A stretch of DNA of 5,665 nt, taken from NCBI GenBank assembly GCA_030951095.1, contig JAUZQI010000088.1, forward strand, positions 1-5,665, read 5' to 3'. How positions within the stretch are numbered: the stretch's first letter is position 1; each line of letters opens with the position of its first letter. A program made the position numbers and the translations under genes. Below, in pieces: positions 1 through 5,665 of this stretch. Below the pieces are notes generated by a model. That model worked only from the letters and a program-made list of their open reading frames with translations, was not told the DNA's origin and ran no database searches. The stretch comes from Mariprofundus sp. (GTDB lineage: Bacteria; Pseudomonadota; Zetaproteobacteria; Mariprofundales; Mariprofundaceae).

Positions 1-332
1 GCTTTGACAATGGTCTTGGCCAGTTCAGTGCTGACACCCTGCTTGATCAGAATCTCCTGCCGCTTGCAGCCACCGCTGGCATCTTCGGGATCATTATACT
101 CTAGACAGGATGGCTCCAGTTTACGGCGCACCAGTTTGGCACGCAGAATCTCCGTTACTGTATTGAGTTTGTTGATGTCATCACCGATGACCGTAATAGA
201 TTGCTCTCCCAGCTCAATGCTGGCTTTACTACCCTTGAAATCATAACGGGTGGTGATCTCCTTGATCACTTGGTTCACCGCATTGCTCATTTCCTGCATA
301 TCGGTTTCGCTGACAATATCAAAACTGGGCAT
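1..332 (-). CDS. yajQ: YajQ family cyclic-di-GMP-binding protein, N-terminal 110 residues (3' end outside window)
   Basis: The minus strand encodes a protein starting MPSFDIVSETDMQEMSNAVN, followed by a conserved RYDFKGS stretch (about residues 30-36) and an ITVIGDD strand (46-52). This is the hallmark N-terminus of the YajQ (DUF520) family. Family members are small cytoplasmic proteins of about 160 residues with two ferredoxin-like folds. Some bind cyclic-di-GMP and act as effectors on transcription factors, but the physiological role in most species is unsettled. The start at 332 is preceded by a strong ribosome-binding site (AAAGGAG on the minus strand, 345-339) six bases upstream. The reading frame stays open to the window edge, so about 50 C-terminal residues are missing. 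Residues 76 and 89 are cysteines flanking a loop, whose significance is unknown. The gene is transcribed divergently from the peptidase gene. Family assignment is firm; the ligand is inferred from homologues. Confidence 0.95.
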   Translation of the reverse strand, partial: MPSFDIVSETDMQEMSNAVNQVIKEITTRYDFKGSKASIELGEQSITVIGDDINKLNTVTEILRAKLVRRKLEPSCLEYNDPEDASGGCKRQEILIKQGVSTELAKTIVK

Positions 333-419
333 GGTTCACTCCTTTGCCGTTGGCTGTAAATGGATATGCCGGTTACTCCGGAACATCTATTCAAAAAACA
401 AATTCTGCCGTTTCAAACT

Positions 420-447
420 TTGACAAGCAATGAGCCTGACTTAAGCT
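420..447 (+). promoter_or_regulatory. Possible sigma-70 promoter for the peptidase-kds-lpt gene run
   Basis: A perfect -35 hexamer TTGACA lies at 420-425. Sixteen bases later, at 442-447, is TAAGCT, only a 3-of-6 match to the -10 consensus. The start point would fall near 454, giving a very short leader before the ribosome-binding site at 458. The position in the divergent gap just ahead of the first plus-strand gene is right, but the weak -10 keeps this tentative. No convincing minus-strand promoter for yajQ was found in the same gap. Confidence 0.35.
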
Positions 448-457
448 TGGCAACTGG

Positions 458-463
458 AAGGAG
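458..463 (+). promoter_or_regulatory. Ribosome-binding site that fixes the TTG start of the M23 peptidase gene
   Basis: AAGGAG at 458-463 is followed by a 6-base spacer and TTG at 470. The next in-frame ATG is far inside the predicted protein, past the membrane segment, so this site decides in favour of the TTG start. Confidence 0.8.
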
Positions 464-469
464 AGACAT

Positions 470-1810
470 TTGCCCAACGCATTCAAACATGATTTTTCAG
501 AAAAGTTTTCAGCTGGCCTGACGCGCATCAAAAAACGTAAGCTGCCAAAGCTGTCGCTCCCCTCTCCCCGTTGGTATCCCGTACTCGGCGCACTGGCCGG
601 TTTTCTGTTTATTCTGCTGTTCATCGGCGGTGTCGGCCAGGATGCACGCGCCCGAATGACTGTGCCGCATGAAGAATGGCTGAATGCCGTGCACCCGGCT
701 GTTAGCTCCGCTTTGCGCATACGCCGTGAACAATTGCGCTCCGGAGATCATGCCGTTGCTGCACTGGAACGGCTGGGTTTTGGCAAATCGGAAAGCCACC
801 GTATGATTGCAACTGCCAACGAGAAGTATCAGTTGAAAAATATTCGCGCCGGACAGATTTTCAAGCGTGTGGATTCGGATAAAGGTATTGATTTCTACTA
901 TAATGTAGATGCTGAAAAACGGCTGCGCCTGCATCAAAAGAAAGGTCAAACAGACTGGCAAGCCAATATTGAAACACGTAAGATATTTACCCGCCAGCGC
1001 ATCTCCTCAGGCGCGATTGATGGCAGCCTGTTCGGTGCCGCAGAGCGGGCCGGCATGGATCAGCGCACAACCATGAATCTGGTCGATATTTTTGCCTGGG
1101 ACATTGATTTCGCCAGAGATATGCGCAGTGGCGATACCTTCAAGGTTATCTATGAAGAGCGCTATGATGATAACGGGAAAACGCTTGAAAGTAACATCCT
1201 TGCAGCGCAATTCATCAATCAGGGAAAAACATATCAGGCCGTCCGTTATGAACAGGCTGATGGCAAGATCAGTTATTTTACGCCGGATGGGAAAAGCATG
1301 CGCAAAGCTTACCTGAAAGCCCCGGTTAAATTTTCACGCATATCGTCCCGCTTCCATCTCAAACGCAAACATCCGATTCTCGGCTATACGCGAGCCCATC
1401 GCGGTGTCGATTATGCTTCACCCAGTGGTACGCCCATCCATGCTATTGGCGATGGTTATATCGCCTTCAAAGGCTGGAAAGGCGGGTATGGCCGTTTTAT
1501 TCTGATCCGGCACAACAATCGCCAGCACTCAACCGCCTATGCACATATGCGCCGTTATGCACGGGGCATCAAAAAAGGGATGCATGTCAAACAGGGGCAG
1601 ATTATCGGTTATGTCGGCATGTCCGGATTAGCCACGGGGCCGCATCTGCATTTTGAATTTCGTTCACGCGGTCGGGCCGTGAACCCGCTGACAGTCAAGC
1701 ATCCGCCAGCCAGACCTGTCGCCAAATTGGAACGTCCCCGTTTTTTGCAACAAACCGCCCCGCTTCTGAGTCAATTGAAACAGCAACAGCCCGGGCTGGT
1801 CTGGAGTTGA
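470..1810 (+). CDS. Inner-membrane-anchored M23 peptidoglycan DD-endopeptidase, MepM-like
   Basis: This 446-residue protein is close in length to E. coli MepM (about 440). It begins at a TTG codon with a good ribosome-binding site. A basic N-terminus is followed by one hydrophobic segment at about residues 35-56, which should anchor it in the inner membrane with the rest in the periplasm. Residues around 85-130 resemble the LysM-like/OapA region, and about 150-275 resemble the second, Csd3-type N-terminal domain. The C-terminal M23 domain (about 305-405) carries the zinc and catalytic pattern: HRGVD (H310, D314), YAHM (H359) and HLH (H392, H394). All are present, so it should be an active Zn-dependent endopeptidase cutting D-Ala-mDAP cross-links to let the wall grow. 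It stands first in the plus-strand gene run, 21 bases before kdsD. The family is certain; MepM-like function is inferred, and no gene symbol is given because several M23 paralogues are usual. Confidence 0.9.
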   Translation: MPNAFKHDFSEKFSAGLTRIKKRKLPKLSLPSPRWYPVLGALAGFLFILLFIGGVGQDARARMTVPHEEWLNAVHPAVSSALRIRREQLRSGDHAVAALERLGFGKSESHRMIATANEKYQLKNIRAGQIFKRVDSDKGIDFYYNVDAEKRLRLHQKKGQTDWQANIETRKIFTRQRISSGAIDGSLFGAAERAGMDQRTTMNLVDIFAWDIDFARDMRSGDTFKVIYEERYDDNGKTLESNILAAQFINQGKTYQAVRYEQADGKISYFTPDGKSMRKAYLKAPVKFSRISSRFHLKRKHPILGYTRAHRGVDYASPSGTPIHAIGDGYIAFKGWKGGYGRFILIRHNNRQHSTAYAHMRRYARGIKKGMHVKQGQIIGYVGMSGLATGPHLHFEFRSRGRAVNPLTVKHPPARPVAKLERPRFLQQTAPLLSQLKQQQPGLVWS

Positions 1811-1811
1811 T

Positions 1812-1835
1812 ATGCATGCCAGTCTCTTGAAATGA
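1812..1835 (+). other. Candidate 7-codon leader ORF overlapping the kdsD start
   Basis: ATG at 1812 opens a frame encoding MHASLLK and ends in TGA at 1833-1835, overlapping the kdsD ATG (1832-1834) as ATGA. A GGAG at 1803-1806, inside the end of the peptidase gene, sits 5 bases before this ATG, a good distance for initiation. kdsD has no comparable site at the right distance. The arrangement would let ribosomes start on the mini-ORF and restart on kdsD. This is read directly from the sequence; that it is translated is inference, and a chance arrangement is quite possible. Confidence 0.3.
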
Positions 1836-2818
1836 GCAAGTCGACAGTCACACCGCAACAACAATCATGGCTGGATAAAGCGCACCGGGTGCTGGATATC
1901 GAAATCGCCGCCATCAATGCACAGCATGACATCCTCGGGATTCCGTTTGTACATGCTGTAGAATCAATTCTCGCGCTGGATGGCCGTCTGGTTGTCGTCG
2001 GCATGGGTAAATCCGGCATTATCGCCAAAAAAATTGCCGCCACCTTCGCATCCACCGGAACACCGGCATTTTTTGTACACGCCGCTGAAGCACAACATGG
2101 TGATCTGGGCATGATTACCGGCCACGATGCCGTACTGGCACTCTCACACAGTGGAGAAACAGCCGAGGTGTGTGGCCTGCTGCCGGAAATCCGTCGTCGT
2201 GGTGCAAAAGTCATTGCTATTACCGGCAACACCACCTCCACACTGGCCCGCTATGCTGATTCGGTGCTGCATATTCCTATCGACAAGGAAGCCTGCCCTT
2301 TGAATCTGGCTCCCACCGCTTCGACGACAGCCACACTGGCGTTGGGAGATGCGCTGGCTGTGGTTGTACTTAAACAACGTGGATTCAGGGAAGAAGATTT
2401 TGCCCGCGTTCACCCGGCCGGCAGTCTTGGACGCAAATTGCTGCGCGTAGCTGATATCATGCACAGCGGCGATGAATTACCGCTGGTCACTGCAGATGCC
2501 AGTTTACGTGAAGCTATCATGGCCATGAGCAGTCACAGGCTCGGCGTTACCGGTGTCACCGAGGCCGGCAAACTGATTGGCTGTCTGACAGATGGCGATC
2601 TTCGCCGCATTCTCGAAGCCGGTGACCTTGATATTGAAGCGCCGGTGCGTATGCAAATGCACTCTGAACCAGCGACGATCACAGCCAATAAACTGGCCAG
2701 TGAAGCCTTGCACTGCATGGAAACAAGGAAGATCATGGTGTTATTCGTGTGTGATAGCGCCCGGCAAACGCTTGGTGTGGTGCATATGCATGATATACTG
2801 CAGGGGGAAGCCGGATGA
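1832..2818 (+). CDS. kdsD: D-arabinose 5-phosphate isomerase (KpsF/GutQ/KdsD family)
   Basis: This cytoplasmic enzyme interconverts D-ribulose 5-phosphate and D-arabinose 5-phosphate, the first step to Kdo for the LPS inner core. At 328 residues it matches the full family length. The N-terminal SIS sugar-isomerase domain (about 40-185) has GMGKSG with K60, AQHGDLGM with H89, SGETAEV with E112, and KEACPLNLAPT with E153. HPAGSLGRKLL with H194 follows. K60, E112, E153 and H194 line up with the K59, E111, E152 and H193 active-site set of E. coli KdsD. Two CBS domains follow at about 208-325 (…LTDGDLRRIL and …VVHMHDIL). The start is forced: an in-frame TGA lies at 1808-1810 and no other start codon intervenes. 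Its own ribosome-binding site is poor, which suggests coupling to upstream translation. Its end overlaps kdsC by 4 bases. A GutQ- or KpsF-type paralogue is the alternative, but the neighbours favour KdsD. Confidence 0.96.
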   Translation: MSKSTVTPQQQSWLDKAHRVLDIEIAAINAQHDILGIPFVHAVESILALDGRLVVVGMGKSGIIAKKIAATFASTGTPAFFVHAAEAQHGDLGMITGHDAVLALSHSGETAEVCGLLPEIRRRGAKVIAITGNTTSTLARYADSVLHIPIDKEACPLNLAPTASTTATLALGDALAVVVLKQRGFREEDFARVHPAGSLGRKLLRVADIMHSGDELPLVTADASLREAIMAMSSHRLGVTGVTEAGKLIGCLTDGDLRRILEAGDLDIEAPVRMQMHSEPATITANKLASEALHCMETRKIMVLFVCDSARQTLGVVHMHDILQGEAG

Positions 2819-3417
2819 GTCAGAGAGAACCGGGGCAGAAAAATCCGGCACAGAAAATCGGGTTTGATTTTCCGTTCGACAAGGCATGTCATATTCGCAT
2901 GCTCATTCTGGATGTCGATGGTGTCATGACCGATGGCTCCATTATCATGGATCAACATGGCGATGAATGGAAAGCTTTTAACGTCCGCGACGGACACGGC
3001 ATCAAAATGCTACAGCGTGCCGGCATCAGCATCGCCATCATTACCGGTCGATCATCCAGGGTTGTGGCCGCCCGTGCGCACGATCTGAGCATCGAATTTG
3101 TCATTCAGGGATGTCTGAACAAGGCAGAAGGTCTGGCCGCTCTGGAACAACAATCAGGCATCCCAGCCAAATACTGCGCCATGATGGGCGATGATGTGCT
3201 CGACCTGCCGCCCATGTATCAATGCAGTCTGAGTCTGACCCCGGCCGATGCACATCAGGCTGTATGTTCCCATGCCGACTGGATTTCAGATGCCGCCGGT
3301 GGACACGGAGCTATCCGGCAAGCTGCGGAAGGCTTGATTCTGGCGACAGGTGCATGGAATGAAGTCATTCAGTCCCGTTATCATACCTCCCCCGCTGAAT
3401 GCGGCTGGCGTCTATAA
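2815..3417 (+). CDS. kdsC: 3-deoxy-D-manno-octulosonate 8-phosphate phosphatase (KdsC, HAD superfamily)
   Basis: It hydrolyses Kdo 8-phosphate to Kdo and phosphate in the cytoplasm. The 200-residue length suits the small, capless, tetrameric C0-type HAD phosphatases (E. coli KdsC is 188). Motif I is LDVDGVMTDG with nucleophile D33 and acid/base D35. The family stretch KAFNVRDGHGI follows. Motif II is ITGRSS (T77), motif III includes LNKAEGL (K103), and motif IV is MGDDVLDLP (D126, D127). The C-terminal substrate loop reads GGHGAIRQ (162-169), where E. coli has GGRGAVRE. About 30 residues precede motif I, similar to E. coli. The start overlaps the kdsD stop as ATGA and has a purine-rich AGGGGG at 2802-2807 in front. 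lptC begins 9 bases after its stop. Assignment is firm from motifs and context. Confidence 0.96.
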   Translation: MSQREPGQKNPAQKIGFDFPFDKACHIRMLILDVDGVMTDGSIIMDQHGDEWKAFNVRDGHGIKMLQRAGISIAIITGRSSRVVAARAHDLSIEFVIQGCLNKAEGLAALEQQSGIPAKYCAMMGDDVLDLPPMYQCSLSLTPADAHQAVCSHADWISDAAGGHGAIRQAAEGLILATGAWNEVIQSRYHTSPAECGWRL

Positions 3418-3426
3418 ACGCTGTTA

Positions 3427-4005
3427 ATGCAAAAAAAAATATGGCGAAGCCTGAAATGGACCAGTTTGATCGTATCCGTAGCCAGTATCGTACTGGCAAT
3501 TGTTCTGATGCGTATGAGCGGGCCGAAAGAAGCAACATCTACCGGAACTGATACGGAGGAATCGAAAACCCGGGTCGAAAGTCCGGTTATCGTTGAACGA
3601 AAAGATGGAAAGATCACCTGGCAATTGCGCGCCCGTGAAGCCAATCAGCAACTTGATGGAAAAATGCACCTGATCAATCCGATTCTTGTGCTCTACACTG
3701 AGGGTGGAAAGGACATCAATATTGAAAGCGATCAGGCATGGTTTGAACCCTTGCGGCGTAACGTGCGGTTCAAGCATCATGTCGTGGTGCATTATGATGT
3801 CTGGACGATGCAAACCGAGGTGATGGTTTACGTCAGTGCCAAAGATGAAATTCATGTGCCTGGCAAATTCCGCGTGCAGGGTAAAAGCATCAGAGCCCGC
3901 GGCAAAAACATGCGCCTGCACCGGACAACCGGAGAGATCAATGTGGAAAATGGAATCTGGATCGAAGATTCAGATCCGCACTGGCAAGGAGTATTATCAA
4001 AATGA
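3427..4005 (+). CDS. lptC: LPS export periplasmic protein LptC
   Basis: LptC is the bitopic inner-membrane subunit of the LptB2FGC transporter that passes LPS from the transporter to LptA. The 192-residue product matches the usual length (E. coli 191). It has a short basic N-terminus, one hydrophobic segment at about residues 12-29, and a periplasmic beta-rich domain with the typical GKITWQLRAREANQ motif (about 60-73) and an ESDQAWFEPLRRNVRF stretch. Codons 2-5 contain an uninterrupted run of nine A (3431-3439). No clear ribosome-binding site precedes the ATG. The kdsC stop lies 9 bases upstream in the same frame, so the ATG at 3427 is the first standard start available. Its stop overlaps lptA by 4 bases. 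Sequence conservation in this family is low, so the call rests on topology, size, the WxLxA-type motif and its place between kdsC and lptA. Confidence 0.92.
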   Translation: MQKKIWRSLKWTSLIVSVASIVLAIVLMRMSGPKEATSTGTDTEESKTRVESPVIVERKDGKITWQLRAREANQQLDGKMHLINPILVLYTEGGKDINIESDQAWFEPLRRNVRFKHHVVVHYDVWTMQTEVMVYVSAKDEIHVPGKFRVQGKSIRARGKNMRLHRTTGEINVENGIWIEDSDPHWQGVLSK

Positions 4006-4499
4006 CAATCCAGCGTAACCTGTTGTCAGTTATATTCATGCTGATCATCGGACTTCTGCCAAACCAGTCATGGGCCGGAGCAGTGAAAATCGAAGCCGAA
4101 AAAATGACCATTTATCATAAAAGTAACCAGGTCATTTTTACCCAACACGTCCATTTGACACGGGAAGATTTTGAACTGTATTGCGATCGTCTGGTCGCCT
4201 ATTATACGGACAAGGATCTTGACCGTGCCGAAGCATTTGGCCATATCAGACTCCGGCATGGAAAAGTAAAAGGAACTTCCGACAACGCAGTATTCAATCA
4301 GCGTAAAGGTACACTTACACTTATGGGTAATGCTGTACTGAAACAGGATGGTAGCCATATTGAAGGTGACCGAATTGTTCATGATATGAACAGTGATCAG
4401 ACTGTAGTGACCCCGGTCAAAGGCGGCAGAACACATATGACCATTGAATCAGCAGGACCAGGTGCCAATATCCTGCCTGCGGCGGATAAAAAGAAATGA
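4002..4499 (+). CDS. lptA: Periplasmic LPS-binding bridge protein LptA (OstA-like)
   Basis: LptA polymerises or links LptC to LptD and carries LPS across the periplasm. The 165-residue precursor has a Sec signal peptide: a basic start, a hydrophobic core at about 7-20, and a likely signal peptidase I site after SWA (residue 25), giving a mature start GAVKIEAEKM. The mature part shows the repeating OstA/LptA beta-jellyroll pattern, with VIFTQHVHLTRED, a repeated segment around FNQRKGTLTLMGNAVLKQDGS, and IEGDRIVHDM near residues 119-128, matching the family's NIKGDKITY-type strand. E. coli LptA is 185 residues, so this one is somewhat short, mostly at the C-terminal tail. The start overlaps the lptC stop as ATGA, with AAGGAG at 3986-3991 ten bases upstream. 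The stop overlaps the lptB start in the same way. Confidence 0.94.
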   Translation: MTIQRNLLSVIFMLIIGLLPNQSWAGAVKIEAEKMTIYHKSNQVIFTQHVHLTREDFELYCDRLVAYYTDKDLDRAEAFGHIRLRHGKVKGTSDNAVFNQRKGTLTLMGNAVLKQDGSHIEGDRIVHDMNSDQTVVTPVKGGRTHMTIESAGPGANILPAADKKK

Positions 4500-5224
4500 T
4501 TTCCCATCACCTTTCAGCCAGAGCTTTATGCAAGAGCTATCGCAACAAGCAGGTGGTCATTGATGTCGATATTGATGTCCACTCCGGCCAGTGTGTTGGC
4601 CTGTTGGGGCCGAACGGGGCAGGCAAAACCACCAGTTTTTATATGGTCTGTGGTCTGGTTCCGGCAGATGGCGGCAATGTAAGTCTTGATGAACAGGATA
4701 TTACTCATCTGCCGATGTATTTACGTGCCCGCAAAGGCATTGGCTACCTGCCGCAGGAAGCCAGTATTTTTCGCAAATTGACAGTGCGGGAGAACCTGCT
4801 GGCAATTTTTGAAACACTGGATATCCCCGATATTCAGATTGAAGAAGAATTGGAATCCCTGCTAATCGACCTGGGTATTGAAGGTGTGCAACATCAGAAA
4901 GCATTCACGTTGTCCGGCGGACAACGCCGACGTACTGAAATCGCACGCGCCCTGGTCAGCAAACCAAAGTTTTTGCTACTGGATGAGCCATTTGCCGGTG
5001 TCGACCCGATCGCCGTTGAAGATATCCAGACGATTATATCCGAGTTACGCGGCAAGAATATTGGCATCCTCATTACTGATCATTATGTGCGTGATACGCT
5101 GTCCATTTGCGATCAGGCATATCTGATGAACGAAGGTAGAATTCTTGTACAGGGAACTGCCAATGAAATCATCAATCATCCGGATGCACGCCGCTTGTAT
5201 CTGGGTGAAAGTTTTTCGATGTAA
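4496..5224 (+). CDS. lptB: LPS export ABC transporter ATP-binding protein LptB
   Basis: LptB is the cytoplasmic ATPase dimer that powers extraction of LPS from the inner membrane by LptFG. The 242-residue length equals the family norm (E. coli 241). Visible motifs are Walker A GPNGAGKTT (38-46, K44), the Q-loop region GYLPQEASIFRKL, signature LSGGQRRR (139-146), Walker B LLLDEPFAGVDP with D163 and E164, and the switch histidine H196 in ITDHYVRDT. The EASIFR stretch, whose Phe-Arg pair contacts the LptFG coupling helices in E. coli, is intact. Two small differences from E. coli are LSGGQ for LSGGE, and Tyr instead of Asn right after the switch histidine. The protein ends YLGESFSM, like the E. 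coli tail. The gene starts inside the lptA stop (ATGA) without a strong ribosome-binding site, so translation is probably coupled. lptF, lptG and lptD are not in this window. Confidence 0.97.
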   Translation: MISHHLSARALCKSYRNKQVVIDVDIDVHSGQCVGLLGPNGAGKTTSFYMVCGLVPADGGNVSLDEQDITHLPMYLRARKGIGYLPQEASIFRKLTVRENLLAIFETLDIPDIQIEEELESLLIDLGIEGVQHQKAFTLSGGQRRRTEIARALVSKPKFLLLDEPFAGVDPIAVEDIQTIISELRGKNIGILITDHYVRDTLSICDQAYLMNEGRILVQGTANEIINHPDARRLYLGESFSM

Positions 5225-5288
5225 CGCAGTGTCTCTTTGCCTCATACTGGAAAAACTGGCAACATGTGACTAAATATCAGCTTCATAC

Positions 5289-5294
5289 AGGGAG
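5289..5294 (+). promoter_or_regulatory. Probable ribosome-binding site for the TTG start of ubiX
   Basis: AGGGAG at 5289-5294 lies 11 bases before TTG at 5306, slightly long but workable. The only close alternative, GTG at 5333, has no purine-rich site before it and would remove residues that align with other UbiX N-termini. Confidence 0.55.
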
Positions 5295-5305
5295 ATAGTA
5301 ACACG

Positions 5306-5665
5306 TTGACGAATCAAACCGGAACCGAATCAGTGATTGTCGCATTAACCGGCGCTTCAGGAGCAGCGTACGGCCTGCGCCTGATTCAGCGTCTGGCAAA
5401 AGCCGGTATCTTTCAGCATATTTTGTTATCCGATGCTGCCCGGGTTGTGTTGAAACAGGAATCAGGCCTTGCCTTGCCTGATACAACATCACTGGCGCAT
5501 GCGCTGGCAGAACACCTGAATATTTCCGATGAACTGATGCGCTGCTATGCCCTTGATGACTGGTTCTCGCCTGCGGCTTCCGGCTCGGCCGGCATCAAAA
5601 AAATGGTGGTCATCCCCTGTTCCATGGGCACGCTGGCCCGCATTTCAAGCGGCGCTTCGGATAAT
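5306..5665 (+). CDS. ubiX: UbiX family flavin prenyltransferase, N-terminal 120 residues (3' end outside window)
   Basis: UbiX joins a dimethylallyl unit to FMN to make prenylated FMN, the cofactor of UbiD-type decarboxylases, including the one in ubiquinone synthesis. The fragment has the FMN-binding start VALTGASGAAYGLRL (12-26), with S18 and E52 matching S15 and E49 of Pseudomonas aeruginosa UbiX as I recall it. The later segment DDWFSPAASGS is followed by MVVIPCSMGTLARISSGASDN, the conserved PCS…TL core. The DW(x)xPxASGS insert is of the Pseudomonas kind and is absent in E. coli UbiX. The start is taken as TTG at 5306; the constant three-residue offset from the Pseudomonas protein supports it over GTG at 5333. 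The frame is open to the window end, so about 85 residues with the remaining active-site residues are missing. An 81-base gap separates it from lptB, so it may be cotranscribed or have its own promoter. A decarboxylase subunit of the same flavoprotein family is the less likely alternative. Confidence 0.93.
   Translation, partial: MTNQTGTESVIVALTGASGAAYGLRLIQRLAKAGIFQHILLSDAARVVLKQESGLALPDTTSLAHALAEHLNISDELMRCYALDDWFSPAASGSAGIKKMVVIPCSMGTLARISSGASDN

Noticed and set aside
4..246. Plus-strand open frame antisense to yajQ
   Set aside because: The opposite strand encodes a clear YajQ N-terminus with its ribosome-binding site; the plus-strand product has no recognisable features.
333..469. Minus-strand promoter for yajQ in the divergent gap
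   Set aside because: TTGTCA and TTGAAA -35-like words exist on the minus strand, but none has an acceptable -10 at 16-18 bases.
509..961. Long minus-strand open frame inside the peptidase gene
   Set aside because: Its product is rich in Cys, His, Phe and Gln with no recognisable domain; it is the shadow of a well-supported M23 gene.
1771..2241. Minus-strand open frame across the peptidase-kdsD junction
   Set aside because: Shadow of kdsD: composition is Ser/Ala/Arg/Cys-rich, no domain is visible and the opposite strand encodes the full SIS active site.
4559..4579. Direct repeat ATTGATGTC twice, 3 bases apart, at the start of lptB
   Set aside because: It encodes the in-frame IDVDIDV strand at a place where LptB normally has a beta strand, so it is explained by coding and is too short to be a regulatory repeat.
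5237..5262. Inverted repeat TTGCC…GGCAA in the lptB-ubiX gap, a possible terminator
   Set aside because: Only a 5-base stem with a 16-base loop and no following T run, so not a credible intrinsic terminator.
5225..5305. Promoter for ubiX in the 81-base gap
   Set aside because: Pairs such as TTGCCT with CAACAT, or TGGAAA with TAAATA, match the consensus poorly; nothing stands out from AT-rich background.

Overview
The window reads as an ordinary chromosomal segment of a Gram-negative proteobacterium of roughly 50% GC. It carries LPS core (Kdo) synthesis genes, the cytoplasmic and periplasmic parts of the LPS transport machine, and a UbiX homologue. The UbiX fragment resembles the Pseudomonas form more than the E. 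coli form, from remembered sequences. I cannot fix the class; Gammaproteobacteria or a neighbouring group such as Zetaproteobacteria would fit. No mobile element, tRNA, rRNA, CRISPR array or phage trace was seen.

Layout: on the minus strand, positions 332 to 1 hold the first 110 codons of a YajQ-family cyclic-di-GMP-binding protein, cut by the window edge. A 137-base divergent intergenic region (333-469) follows. Everything after it is on the plus strand: an inner-membrane-anchored M23 peptidoglycan endopeptidase of MepM type (470-1810), kdsD (1832-2818), kdsC (2815-3417), lptC (3427-4005), lptA (4002-4499), lptB (4496-5224), an 81-base gap, and the 5' part of ubiX (5306-5665, cut by the window edge).

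How it works together: KdsD makes arabinose 5-phosphate from ribulose 5-phosphate, which feeds Kdo synthesis, and KdsC removes the phosphate from Kdo 8-phosphate. LptB is the ATPase that powers LPS extraction, LptC is the membrane-anchored periplasmic relay and LptA is the periplasmic bridge. The M23 enzyme upstream would open peptidoglycan cross-links during envelope growth, so the run puts wall expansion next to outer-membrane supply. Three of the five junctions from the peptidase to lptB are 4-base ATGA overlaps. The other two are short gaps in which the downstream start has no clear ribosome-binding site of its own.

I did not find a convincing undescribed system. The points most worth a second look are a 7-codon leader ORF that ends exactly on the kdsD start, the peptidase-to-LPS gene order, ubiX downstream of lptB in place of the familiar rpoN-hpf, and an A9 run in codons 2-5 of lptC.
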